DNA of 64,000 bases from Nematostella vectensis (Eukaryota; Cnidaria; Anthozoa; Actiniaria; Edwardsiidae), in contig NC_064037.1 of the NCBI RefSeq assembly GCF_932526225.1, positions 14,397,703-14,461,702 of the forward strand, read 5' to 3'. A model generated the notes under the pieces. It was not told the origin of the DNA. It worked only from the letters and a program-made list of their open reading frames with translations, and ran no database searches. Positions within the stretch are counted from its first letter, which is position 1; the number at the start of each line of letters is the position of its first letter. Made by a program: the position numbers and the translations under genes. Below, piece after piece: positions 40,773-51,924 of the stretch.

Positions 40773-40976
40773 ATGCTTTTCTCTCTCGCAATTACAAGGT
40801 AAAATGCTGCTTTTCCTGAAGCTAGTTTACTGGGCCCAACCCCGATCAATGTAGACCACACCATTGTATGGACTTAATTGGCTATGGGCCACGCCCAAAG
40901 CCGTATTTAATATAATTATTTTTTCACTTTATATTTACAATATTTTCAATTATCTTAGCCCAGTAAAGGTGAGGGC
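40773..40976 (-). repeat. Ngaro split direct repeat B1
   Basis: Second copy of the 204-bp B repeat, directly adjoining A2. It lies on the 3' side of the coding parts in element orientation. Confidence 0.9.
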
Positions 40977-41095
40977 AAAAAAACGCCAAAAGCATCACAA
41001 ACATGATGCTAGCCCCACCCAAAGGAAGAACAGCACATACTTAGGAAAAACAACCTTATTGATAACTATAATCCAACTGTTATTGACAAATCATT

Positions 41096-41345
41096 GGCTC
41101 TGAAATAGAGAACCCCGCTGCCCTTGCTAGACAAGGCCCCACTTCAGAGCCAAGAATGAGTGGCAACTGCCCTTGCAAGTTGCGTAAAAAGTATGCAGCA
41201 TTAAACCTGCCGCCTTTGCTAGCCAGATACCAAGTTGCAAATGCTAATGTACTCTTGACCCCGAAACGAAATCTCCGCTGCCCTTGCTAGACAAAGAATC
41301 AGTTCAGGGCCAAGAGTGAAGGACAACTCCCCCTGCAAGTTGCCT
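41096..41345. other. Duplicated hairpin-forming segment inside the Ngaro-type element
   Basis: Two related segments of about 85 bp (about 41,096-41,180 and 41,255-41,345) lie between the recombinase part and repeat B1. Both contain ccgctgcccttgctagacaa. The first is enclosed by the perfect arms TTGGCTCTGAA/TTCAGAGCCAA. The second keeps similar but diverged arms. A structured 3' non-coding region is inferred. Confidence 0.55.
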
Positions 41346-41352
41346 TCTGGTT

Positions 41353-42258
41353 CTAAACAGATGTGGACACTGATTGGATGCGAATATATTTCAGAAATGC
41401 ATTGGATTTCCAGCGGCCTAAGGCCCTAATCTGCGCATCGGACATGCCAGCATCTGCAGCATTAGAAGCAGCACCTATTCTGAAACTATGGCCCTTGTAT
41501 CTGGAGGGGTCTAACCCACATGATTTAATGGCAACTGAAAGCCTGTCCGTAAATTCTGATCTAGGTACAGGGGAACCATCCGCAGAAATAAAAATAGGTC
41601 CTGGCCCACTACCCCGGAGAGATAAATACTTCATAATATGTTGTACCGGACAAACATCATTCCTACGCGATACTTCGATTGAAAATGGGTGCTGATTGTA
41701 ACTATGCTTAAAATTACCAAAGGTAAGCTTAAGAGCTACAATTTCCTTTTGTTCATTGACCATTTTGGTAATTTGATAGATAGCAAGAGGGGGATTACCT
41801 TTGTTACCCGAGGAGGTGGTTATCTCACCAACTCGTAAGAAGGCATGAAAAGCTAAAAGACACATAGCTTGGAACCGCGCAATAAGAAAACTACTCAATG
41901 AGAAATTATTTGCAGCCTCTATGAGTTTATGAAGAATTGGGAGGGTTATTGGAAGGCGCGAATCTAAACGGAAACCTATTTTTCCGTAACCCTTAAGCAT
42001 CTGCAAAATGAAAAAGGCTTTAGAAGGGTCTGGCAAATCTGAAAGCCTATGTAGATAGCCTAAGGCTGAAACATAGGTATTCACTGTTGCGGGAGCATAA
42101 TTCTTGTCAAAAAGATATGCTATGAACAAAGCTAATGTGGAAGGTGAAATAGGAAGGGTTGCTGAAAAGGCAATGTTGGTAGCATAAATAAACTGAGAAA
42201 AAAGGTTCCAAGCTCTCCTATAAATTGGCATAGAAGATGGCTGTAAGCTAGACTGCAA
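41353..42258 (-). CDS. Tyrosine recombinase part of the Ngaro-type element
   Basis: An open frame of about 300 codons resembling phage-integrase-fold recombinases: an N-terminal SAM-like core-binding half and a C-terminal catalytic half. In this family the recombinase integrates a circular cDNA and replaces the DDE integrase of LTR elements. It is the most 3' coding part and closely follows the RT part. Part of a fossil element; described as a part only. Confidence 0.88.
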   Translation of the reverse strand: MQSSLQPSSMPIYRRAWNLFSQFIYATNIAFSATLPISPSTLALFIAYLFDKNYAPATVNTYVSALGYLHRLSDLPDPSKAFFILQMLKGYGKIGFRLDSRLPITLPILHKLIEAANNFSLSSFLIARFQAMCLLAFHAFLRVGEITTSSGNKGNPPLAIYQITKMVNEQKEIVALKLTFGNFKHSYNQHPFSIEVSRRNDVCPVQHIMKYLSLRGSGPGPIFISADGSPVPRSEFTDRLSVAIKSCGLDPSRYKGHSFRIGAASNAADAGMSDAQIRALGRWKSNAFLKYIRIQSVSTSV

Positions 42259-42266
42259 TAGTTTAG

Positions 42267-44042
42267 TTACAACAGTTGCAAGTTCTGAGGCTGCAGATGG
42301 GCTGGAATCTCCGCTGGCAGCTGATCCACTGTGGGAGGAGCCATTAATCTGAATCTCTGAAGCTGTAAACGAGATAAGGAGTCGGCTAAGCTGTTCCGAA
42401 CACCAGGAATGTGTTTCGCCTTGAAAAATATGTTATTTTTCAGACATGTCAAAACTAATTGCCGCACAAAAAACATCAATTCCTTATCCTTACAGGACTG
42501 CTTATTTATCACATGTACTAATGCTTCATTATCAGTCAAGAATAGGATACACCTATTGCTCATGTGATTGCCCCAGAGTAAGAGACTGAGAACTATGGGA
42601 TAAAACTCCAATATCGCAATGTTACGATGCTTCCAGTTGTCTGGCCATGTACCATAGCACCACTTATTTCCGAAAACAGCCCCGAAACCTATAGCTCCAG
42701 ATGCATCTGTGTATAACTTAAGCTTATCAGAACTGTGCCAGGTATCCTCCAAAAAGAATGATTTACCATTGAAATCTTCAAGAAAACACTGCCAAACCCT
42801 TAAATCCGCCTTGACCTCCCTTGATAACCTAATGTAATGCAAAGGCGAATTGATGCCTATTGTCAAATCGATAAGTCTCCTAAGAAATGCACGGCCTGGG
42901 ACAACCACTGAACATGCAAAGTTCAGTAGGCCATTCAAAGACTGTAGCTCCCTCAATGTGACTTTCTTTCTAGTCAGAAATTTAGAGATGGTATCTAAAC
43001 ACTTCTGAATCTTGTCTACAGGCAGCCGTGCTTCAAACAGTATAGTATCTAATTCAATTCCAGCAAAGGATAATGTAGTGGAAGGCCCTAGTGTCTTTTC
43101 AGGGGCTATTGGGACTCCCAAATAATTACAAACATCCAAAAATAAATTCAAATGCATGACACCTAAGTGTTGACTTGGCGAAATAAAAAGAAAATCGTCT
43201 AGTAGGTGGACTACCTGTGGTAATCGCAATTTCTCCAAAGCTATCCACTCCAAGGCAGTGCTGAATAACTCAAATGTTTTGCAAGAGCTAGAGCAGCCCA
43301 TGGGCATGCAACGATCATGATAGTAAAACCCTTTCCATTGCATGCCAAGTAAATTATAATCCTGAGGTCGGACAGGAATAATTCTAAAGGCATTTTTGAT
43401 GTCGGTTTTAGTCAAAAAACACCCCCGCCCTGCAGCCCTAATCTTGGAAATGGCATCCCCAATCGTGGCATAGCGCACTGTGGAATGTTCCAATGAAATG
43501 CCATCATTCACAGACAAGCCCTTGGGGTATGACAGGTGATGAATTAATCTGAAGTCCCCAGGCAACTTCTTGGGTACCAAACCTAGGGGCGAAACCCTGA
43601 AAGGGACCAAGGGTGGAGTGACGAAAGGTCCGGCTAAACGCCCAGCTTGCAATTCTGTTATAAGTTTTTTATCTACGGCCTCAGGATTGTCCTTGGTGGA
43701 CAACAAGTTACCAGAAACTGCCGACTCACGACTGCCCTCATAATGCAAAGCAAAACCAAACTGAAAACCGTTGAAAAGAATAGAAACCTTAACCGCATCA
43801 TAACCTACTAATAATGAGGCCAACCTATCAGCACTGACAGGAGTGGGTAGCTCAAGACCTTGGTTGTTGTGGTTTAGCCTGGGGGCTTGCAGCCGGGGAA
43901 TGATTGGAGGTTCTCTTAGGGGCACGAAAAGTACAGGCCCCTGGCCTGTGGTCGCCATCACACTTATGGCACTTGTGTTTGTAACCACAGTCACCTGAAC
44001 AAGGGTTACCCCTACTAAATCGATAGCAATATCCCCTGACAA
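42267..44042 (-). CDS. Reverse transcriptase/RNase H part of the Ngaro-type element
   Basis: An open frame of about 590 codons with a DIRS/Ngaro-type reverse transcriptase domain in the middle and an RNase H domain towards the C-terminal end. It overlaps the end of the gag-like frame upstream, a layout common in this order. Part of a fossil element. Confidence 0.9.
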   Translation of the reverse strand: MSGDIAIDLVGVTLVQVTVVTNTSAISVMATTGQGPVLFVPLREPPIIPRLQAPRLNHNNQGLELPTPVSADRLASLLVGYDAVKVSILFNGFQFGFALHYEGSRESAVSGNLLSTKDNPEAVDKKLITELQAGRLAGPFVTPPLVPFRVSPLGLVPKKLPGDFRLIHHLSYPKGLSVNDGISLEHSTVRYATIGDAISKIRAAGRGCFLTKTDIKNAFRIIPVRPQDYNLLGMQWKGFYYHDRCMPMGCSSSCKTFELFSTALEWIALEKLRLPQVVHLLDDFLFISPSQHLGVMHLNLFLDVCNYLGVPIAPEKTLGPSTTLSFAGIELDTILFEARLPVDKIQKCLDTISKFLTRKKVTLRELQSLNGLLNFACSVVVPGRAFLRRLIDLTIGINSPLHYIRLSREVKADLRVWQCFLEDFNGKSFFLEDTWHSSDKLKLYTDASGAIGFGAVFGNKWCYGTWPDNWKHRNIAILEFYPIVLSLLLWGNHMSNRCILFLTDNEALVHVINKQSCKDKELMFFVRQLVLTCLKNNIFFKAKHIPGVRNSLADSLSRLQLQRFRLMAPPTVDQLPAEIPAHLQPQNLQLL

Positions 44043-45051
44043 GACTGTTACCCCTCACATTCCGGCTCTCATTCTGCGGTTTGGCTGAAGAAGGTAGGGC
44101 AGATCGCTGTGACCGGAGCCAGAGCTCCCAGTGCGTGTTTTGCCAGGGGTAAGCACTTGGCTGACCCTGGCGCAAAAACCTAAAATTCTCATCGTAGTAC
44201 CTCCAATCATGTCCCCGGCTGGCAAGGTCCTGAATGGTCTCACCGTATTTCATGAGAGCAGGGGCCTCATGACAATACTTTTGGGTATAGACACCCACAA
44301 AAATATGGAAACATGATATCCAATTCTCTATGCTTAAATATTTTTTGGTTTTACTGACTGGCTCAACGTTTAACGCTGGCATGGCCCCGTTTTGGGAGGC
44401 TGAGAGAGTAAGCTGGTATTTCCCTTCTAGGATGGGATTGGCCAGCAGCAGCCCAAACTCGACAAACTCATTTTGCCAAATTTTGGCTTTTAACTTGTCA
44501 GATACCCTGGCATCCACCGGCAAACTGGGGGAGGAGAAGAGGTTACCTGGCATGGCAGCAGGACCTGTACCTTGCATCGCAGGTTGGCCGGTGTGAGCTG
44601 CTCGTGCTGCGGCAATAGCCTCCTCCACAATCACTTCACTTGGACGACTGTTGTGTTCTACCTGGTGTTGAGTTGATGTTGATGGACAGGGTAGGAGCTG
44701 CTTGGACAACTCTGCAGTTACCCGCTGCACCACTTCTTGAATCACACTCTCAGGGATCTGAACCTGGGATGGAGGGGTCTGGTGTATCTCATCTTGAGCA
44801 TTCGACGAGTCCTTCTCCTGAGGGGTGTTGTTTGACTGGATGTCTGATACATTGGAGTCGTTGGTCTGGGTAATTCTGGTCCTGGCCCGTTTCCGCCCCC
44901 TGACCTGGGGTGCTCTGTCCTCCTGAGGGGTGATGTTCATCTCCCTGACTGGAGCATCCGCTGCAGCGTCTCGGTTAGTTCTACCCCGATTGGGTCCCCC
45001 AACCTGTCTGGCTGCTAAACGCCTGGAACGCTTAGGCCCCGCAGAACTCAT
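43852..45051 (-). CDS. Gag-like part of the Ngaro-type element
   Basis: An open frame of about 400 codons. The N-terminal third is basic and low in complexity. The central part resembles the structural protein of related elements, and a cysteine/histidine-rich zinc-knuckle-like segment lies near the end. It precedes the RT part and overlaps it. Part of a fossil element. Confidence 0.7.
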   Translation of the reverse strand: MSSAGPKRSRRLAARQVGGPNRGRTNRDAAADAPVREMNITPQEDRAPQVRGRKRARTRITQTNDSNVSDIQSNNTPQEKDSSNAQDEIHQTPPSQVQIPESVIQEVVQRVTAELSKQLLPCPSTSTQHQVEHNSRPSEVIVEEAIAAARAAHTGQPAMQGTGPAAMPGNLFSSPSLPVDARVSDKLKAKIWQNEFVEFGLLLANPILEGKYQLTLSASQNGAMPALNVEPVSKTKKYLSIENWISCFHIFVGVYTQKYCHEAPALMKYGETIQDLASRGHDWRYYDENFRFLRQGQPSAYPWQNTHWELWLRSQRSALPSSAKPQNESRNVRGNSLVRGYCYRFSRGNPCSGDCGYKHKCHKCDGDHRPGACTFRAPKRTSNHSPAASPQAKPQQPRS

Positions 45052-45673
45052 TGCAATAACTCCAAATAAAAGGAAAGAAAATGCAATTAATGTGGAGTGA
45101 AAAACAAAAATTAATGAAACAACTCAAAGGAAAATTGTTACTCAGTTCCACAAAGCATATTTTACCAGTCCTGGACCAACAACTTTAACAGAAAATTTGG
45201 CAAAGAGAAAGTCTGTCAGACGCAAGGTCGACGCATTGACTCCCCTAAATTGCCACATAAGAAATGTGTTGCACGGGGACGAATCCATATAAACAAGGTG
45301 GATAAAACACCAAACAAACGGAAGGTGAGTCCATATCAAACAAAGAAACACCTCCTCAAAAACCAGCGGGCTAGCGCCCGCGAAATGGCCTAACGGCCCG
45401 CCGGATCATCCCGTGAACAAAAATGAAGCAAAACAAACGCTCCATGCACACAACGATTAATAAAGGTTTGGTGACTGCCTATCGGCAATAAACCGAAAAA
45501 TGTTTCCAGGACTAGTAAAATATTACTTTGAGTATACGCTAAAGCGGTACCGGAAAAATAAGCTTAAAGGAAAGACAATGCTTTCAAAATGGCGCCTTTG
45601 AAACTGCGGTAAAACAAATACTGCCCGGCGTGATGCACTTCATATTCATCAAAAAGTACCCGCACGAGCTCTT

Positions 45674-45976
45674 CTATAGCTGAGCCCACCCTTTGGGACT
45701 TAAAAACGTAAGGTCATTGGTTCCGATTTCCAATATGACCACATCAGGACTGAAACTCCTGACTACATGGAGATCGTAGCTGTGAAGTTTGCTCACGGTC
45801 CGCCCGCCAACGCCGTGCAAGCAAACCGTCGCGGTGCCACGTAGTTCAAAATCCTTGCATACCCGATGATCAAAACGCAAAGAAATATCACTTTTTAAAC
45901 GCCGAACGAAGGAATGACCTAAAATAAAGACCTTAGGGGCACTACCTGCCATGACTAAACAATTCACAGCCGCCAC
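45674..45976 (-). CDS. SGNH-hydrolase-like part of the Ngaro-type element
   Basis: A frame of about 100 codons resembling the N-terminal half of SGNH/GDSL hydrolases, with the first serine block and the Asn-containing block recognisable. Hydrolase-like frames are known in some Ngaro elements. The product would be shorter than a full domain, and its role in the element is unknown. Confidence 0.6.
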   Translation of the reverse strand: MAAVNCLVMAGSAPKVFILGHSFVRRLKSDISLRFDHRVCKDFELRGTATVCLHGVGGRTVSKLHSYDLHVVRSFSPDVVILEIGTNDLTFLSPKGWAQL

Positions 45977-46148
45977 GTGAGTGCTGAGATGCGCCGCGAG
46001 TAATGCCTAAACAGCCCGAGATTTACGACAACTAACGAAATTTCTGACAAATCAGAAATATGAAAGTTCGAATCACTTATAACTTGATAGCAATTCGAAC
46101 AGAAAATGATAATACAAGGTCAACTTACCTCCGAATATGGTGGCACAC

Positions 46149-46369
46149 TCAAAAAACACTTCTGTTCTCAACGAGTTACAGAAGACAAGTGATCCTTGCT
46201 AAGCGGTCACGTGTATGTGATAATGCACAATTAATTGACCCCCCTCTTTGTCCTCCTAACAGACATGGTGCTGACACGCGACCACAAATAATATTACATA
46301 ACATACATGCTACTAAACAGTGCTCGAAATAAAGCATAAAATTTCTATTTGCAAACAAATATTTCCTTT
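46149..46369 (-). repeat. Ngaro split direct repeat A1
   Basis: Second copy of the 221-bp A repeat. It forms the element's 5' end, directly against a tRNA-Gly 3' end. Confidence 0.9.
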
Positions 46370-46440
46370 GCGTTGGCCGGGAATCGAACCCGGGTCAACT
46401 GCTTGGGAAGCAGCTATGCTAACCACTATACTACCAACGC
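46370..46440 (-). tRNA. tRNA-Gly(CCC) at the Ngaro junction
   Basis: A 71-nt body with loop TTCCCAA and one D-loop base change (the plus strand reads atactacc). Its 3' end directly abuts the Ngaro-type element, so the usual trailer has been replaced by element sequence. In sense the new trailer begins AAAGGAAATATTTG and reaches a TTTT only about 30 nt downstream. Confidence 0.88.
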
Positions 46441-47375
46441 TTCACTTTTTACCATACTCTTGCATTTAATTGACTATAAAAACCATGATTCATTGACAAG
46501 TAAAAATGAAATTGCGTTGGCCGGGAATCGAACCCGGGTCAACTGCTTGGAAGCCAGCTATGCTAACCACTATACCACCAACATTTCACTTGTTTCAATA
46601 ATCTTGAAATTAAATGACATTGACAACTAAAACTCATTGAAAAGAAAAAGGGAATTTGCGTTGGCCGGGAATCGATCCCGGGTCAACTGCTTGGGAAGCA
46701 GCTATGCTAACCACTATACCACCAACGCTTCACTTGTTGCAATCATCTTGAATATAATTGACAAAGAAAACTTTGAATCCTTAACAAGTAAAAATTACAT
46801 TTTGTTGGTCGTGATTCGAACCAGGTTAACTGCTTGCAAGGCAGCTATGCTAACCACTGTACCACCAACGCTTCATTTCTTACCATACTCTTGCATTTAA
46901 TTGACTATAAAAACCATGATTCATTGACAAGTAAAAATGAAATTGCGTTGGCCGGGAATCGAACCCGGGTCAACTGCTTGGAAGCCAGCTATGCTAACCA
47001 CTATACCACCAACATTTCACTTGTTTCAATAATCTTGAAATTAAATGACATTGACAACTAAAACTCATTGAAAAGAAAAAGGGAATTTGCGTTGGCCGGG
47101 AATCGATCCCGGGTCAACTGCTTGGGAAGCAGCTATGCTAACCACTATACCACCAACGCTTCACTTGTTGCAATCATCTTGAATATAATTGACAAAGAAA
47201 ACTTTGAATCCTTAACAAGTAAAAATTACATTTTGTTGGTCGTGATTCGAACCAGGTTAACTGCTTGCAAGGCATCTTTGCTAACCACTGTACCACCAAC
47301 GCTTCATTTCTTACCATACTCTTGCATTTATTTGACAATGACAACCATTATTCATTGACAAGTAAAATTGAAATT

Positions 47376-47446
47376 GCGTTGGCCGGGAATCGAACCCGGG
47401 TCAACTGCTTGGAAGGCAGCTATGCTAACCACTATACCACCAACGC
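47376..47446 (-). tRNA. tRNA-Gly(TCC), consensus copy
   Basis: A consensus 71-nt body with anticodon TCC and all stems paired. Confidence 0.93.
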
Positions 47447-50400
47447 TTCAATTGTTCCAATAATTTTGAAATTAATTGATAAAGACAACCATGAATCATT
47501 AAGAAGTTAAAATTAAATGTTGTTGGTGGGGATTCAAACTAGGGTCAGCTGCTTGGAAGGCAGCTATTCTAACCACTGTACCACCAACTCTTCACTGATT
47601 ACCATACTCTTGCATTTAATTGACAATGACAACCATGACTCATTGACAAGTAAAAATGAAATTACGTTAGCCGGGAATGGAACCCGGGTCAACGGGTTGC
47701 TAACCACTATACCACCAATGCTTCACTTGTTCCAATAATTTGGAAATTATATGAAAAAGACAACCATGAATCATTAACAAGTAAAAATTAAATTTTGTTG
47801 GTAGGGAATCGAACCAGGGTCAACTGCTTGGAAGACAGATATGCTAACCACTATACCACCAACGCTTCACTTGTTCCAATAATTTGGAAATTATATGAAA
47901 AAGACAACCATGAATCATTAACAAGTAAAAATTAAATTTTGTTGGTCGGGAATCGAACCAGAGTCAACTGCTTCTTACCATACTCTTGCATTTAATTGAC
48001 TATGACAACCATGATTCATTGACAAGTAAAAATGAAATTGAGTTGGACGGGAATCGAACCCGGGTCAACTGCTTGGAAGGCAGCTATGCTAGCCACTATA
48101 ACACCAACGCTTCACTTGTTGCAATCATCTTGAATATAATTTACAAAGAAAACTATGAATCATAGACAAGTAAAAATGAAATTTCTTTAGCAGGGAATCG
48201 AACCCGGGTCAACTGCTTGGAAGTCAGTTATTCTAACCACTATACCACCAACGCTTCACTTGTTGCAATAATCTTGAAATTAATTGACAAAGACAACTAT
48301 GAATCATTAACAAGTTAAAATAAAATAATGTTGGTGGGGATTCTAACCAGGGTCAACTGCTTGGAAGGCAGCTATCTTAACCACTGTACCACCAACGCTT
48401 CATTTTTTACCATACTCTTGCATTTAATTGACAATGACAACCATGACTCATTGACAAGTAAAAATGAAATTACGTTGGCCGGGAATCGAACCCGGATCAA
48501 CTGCTTGGAAGACAGCTATGCTAACCACTGTACCACCAACGCTTTAATTGTTCCAATAATTTTGAAATTAATTGACAAAGACAACAATGAATCATTAACA
48601 AGTAAAAATTAAATTTTGTTGGTCGGGATTCGAACCAGGGTTAACTGCTTGGAAGGCAGCTATGCTAACCACTGTACCACCAACGCTTCATTTCTTACCA
48701 TACTCTTGCATTTAATTGACAATGACAACCATGATTCATTGACAAGTAAAATTGAAATTGCGTTGGCCGGGAATCGGATCCGGGTTAACTGCTTGAAAGG
48801 CAGCTATTCTAACCACTATACCACCAACATTTCACTTGTTCCAATCATCTTGAAATTAAATGACATTGACAACTACAACTCATTGAAAAGAAAAAGGGAA
48901 TTTGCGCTGGCCGGGAATCGAACCCGGGTCAACTGCTTGGAAGTCAGTTATTCTAACCACTATACCACCAACGCTTCACTTGTTGCAAAAATCTTGAAAT
49001 TAATTGACAAAGACAACCATGAATCCTTAACAAGTAAAAATTACATTTTGTTGGTCGTGATTCGAACCAGGTTAACTGCTTGCAAGGCATCTTTGCTAAC
49101 CACTGTACCACCAACGCTTCATTTCTTACCATACTCTTGCATTTAATTGACAATGACAACCATTATTCATTGACAAGTAAAATTGAAATTGCGTTGGCCG
49201 GGAATCGAACCCGGATCAACTGCTTGGAAGACAGCTATGCTAACCACTGTACCACCAACGCTTTAATTGTTCCAATAATTTTGAAATTAATTGACAAAGA
49301 CAACAATGAATCATTAACAAGTAAAAATTAAATTTTGTTGGTCGGGATTCGAACCAGGGTTAATTGCTTGGAAGGCAGCTATGCTAACCACTGTACCACC
49401 AACGCTTCATTTCTTACCATACTCTTGCATTTAATTGACAATGACAACCATGATTCATTGACAAGTAAAATTGAAATTGCGTTGGCCGGGAATCGGATCC
49501 GGGTTAACTGCTTGAAAGGCAGCTATTCTAACCACTATACCACCAACATTTCACTTGTTCCAATCATCTTGAAATTAAATGACATTGACAACTACAACTC
49601 ATTGAAAAGAAAAAGGGAATTTGCGCTGGCCGGGAATCGAACCCGGGTCAACTGCTTGGGAAGCAGCTATGCTAACCACTATACCACCAACGCTTCACTT
49701 GTTGCAATCATCTTGAATATAATTGACAAAGAAAACTTTGAATCCTTAACAAGTAAAAATTACATTTTGTTGGTCGTGATTCGAACCAGGTTAACTGCTT
49801 GCAAGGCATCTTTGCTAACCACTGTACCACCAACGCTTCATTTCTTACCATACTCTTGCATTTAATTGACAATGACAACCATTATTCATTGACAAGTAAA
49901 ATTGAAATTGCGTTGGCCGGGAATCGAACCCGGGTCAACTGCTTGGAAGGCAGCTATGCTAACCACTGTACCACCAACGCTTCAATTGTTCCAATAATTT
50001 TGAAATTAATTGATAAAGACAACCATGAATCATTAAGAAGTTAAAATTAAATGTTGTTGGTGGGGATTCGAACTAGGGTCAGCTGCTTGGAAGGCAGCTA
50101 TTCTAACCACTGTACCACCAACTCTTCACTGATTACCATACTCTGTCATTTAATTGACAATGACAACCATGACTCATTGACAAGTAAAAATGAAATTACG
50201 TTAGCCGGGAATGGAACCCGGGTAAACTGCTTGGAAGACAGCTATGCTAACCACTATACCACCAACGCTTCACTTGTTCCAATAATTTGGAAATTATATG
50301 AAAAAGACAACCATGAATCATTAACAAGTAAAAATTAAATTTTGTTGGTCGGGAATCGAACCAGGGTCAACTGCTTGGAAGGCAGCTATGCTAACCACTT

Positions 50401-51924
50401 AACCACCAACGCTTCACTTCTTACCATACTCTTGCATTTAATTGACTATGACAACCATGATTCATTGACAAGTAAAAATGAAATTGCGTTGGCCGGGAAT
50501 CGAACCCGGGTCAACTGCTTGGAAGGCAGCTATGCTAGCCACTATAACACCAACGCTTCACTTGTTGCAATCATCTTGAATATAATTTACAAAGAAAACT
50601 ATGAATCATAGACAAGTAAAAATGAAATTGCTTTAGCCGGGAATCGAACCCGGGTCAACTGCTTGGAAGTCAGTTATTCTAACCACTATACCACCAACGC
50701 TTCACTTGTTGCAAAAATCTTGAAATTAATTGACAAAGACAACCATGAATCCTTAACAAGTAAAAATTAAATTTTGTTGGTCGGGATTCGAACCAGGGTT
50801 AACTGCTTGAAAGGCAGCTATGCTAACCACTGTACCACCAACGCTTCATTTCTTACCATACTCTTGCATTTAATTGACAATGACAACAATGATTCATTGA
50901 CAAGTAAAATTGGAATTGCGTTGGCCGGGAATCGAACCCGGGTCAACTGCTTGGAAGGCAGCTATGCTACCACTATACCACTAACGCTTCAAATGTTCCA
51001 ATAATTTTGAAATTAATTGACAAAGACAACTATGAATCATTAACAAGTTAAAATAAAATAATGTTGGTGGGGATTCTAACCAGGGTAAACTGCTTGGAAG
51101 GCAGCTATCTTAACCACTGTACCACCAACGCTTCATTTTTTACCATACTCTTGCATTTAATTGACAATGACAACCATGACTCATTGACAAGTAAAAATGA
51201 TATTACGTTGGCCGGGAATCGAACCCGGGTCAACTGCTTGGAAGACAGCTATGCTAACCACTGTACCAACAACGCTTCAATTGTTCCAATAATTTTGAAA
51301 TCAATTGACAAAGACAACCATGACTCATTAACAAGTAAAAATTAAATTTTGTTGGTCTGGATTCGAACCAGGGTTAACTGCTTGGAAGGCAGCTATGCTA
51401 ACCACTGTACCACAAACGCTTCATTTCTTACCATACTCTTGCATTTAATTGACAATGACAACCATGATTCATTGACAAGTAAAATTGAAATTGCGTTGGC
51501 CGGGAATCGGATCCGGGTTAACTGCTTGAAAGGCAGCTATGCTAACCACTATACCACCAACATTTCACTTGTTCCAATCATCTTGAAATTAAATGACATT
51601 GACAACTAAAACGCATTGAAAAGAAAAAGGGAATTTGCGTTGGCCGGGAATCGAACCCGGGTCAACTGCTTGGGAAGCAGCTATGCTAACCACTATACTA
51701 CCAACGCTTCACTTTTTACCATACTCTTGCATATAATTGACTATAAAAACCATGATTCATTGACAAGTAAAAATAAAATTGCGTTGGCCGGGAATCGAAC
51801 CCGAGTAAACTGCTTGGAAGCCAGCTATGCTAACCACTATACCACCAACATTTCACTTGTTCGAATCATCTTGAAATTAAATGACATTGACAACTAAAAC
51901 TCATTGAAAAGAAAAAGGGAATTT

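Larger units (their letters stand above)
40277..46369 (-). mobile_element. Ngaro-type tyrosine-recombinase retrotransposon (fossil copy, looks whole)
   Basis: A 6.1-kb element on the minus strand inserted in the tRNA array. It carries gag-like, reverse transcriptase/RNase H and tyrosine recombinase parts plus an SGNH-hydrolase-like part. The repeats are arranged as split direct repeats (A1, internal region, B1, A2, B2 in element orientation), the hallmark of Ngaro/PAT-like members of the DIRS order. The flanks show no target duplication: gggaattt on one side and gcgttgg on the other rejoin to a normal unit, with a shared TTT leaving a 3-bp ambiguity. The two repeat pairs read identical, so the insertion is very recent. 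The main parts appear uninterrupted. Confidence 0.88.

Noticed and set aside
40864-41103. Plus-strand open frame in the Ngaro repeat region
   Set aside because: It lies in non-coding repeat and 3' region, opposite to the element's coding strand, with no recognisable domain.
41096-41345. Hammerhead-type ribozyme in the repeated stem-loops of the Ngaro-type element
   Set aside because: I looked for the conserved CUGANGA and GAAA core on both strands and did not find it in the right arrangement.
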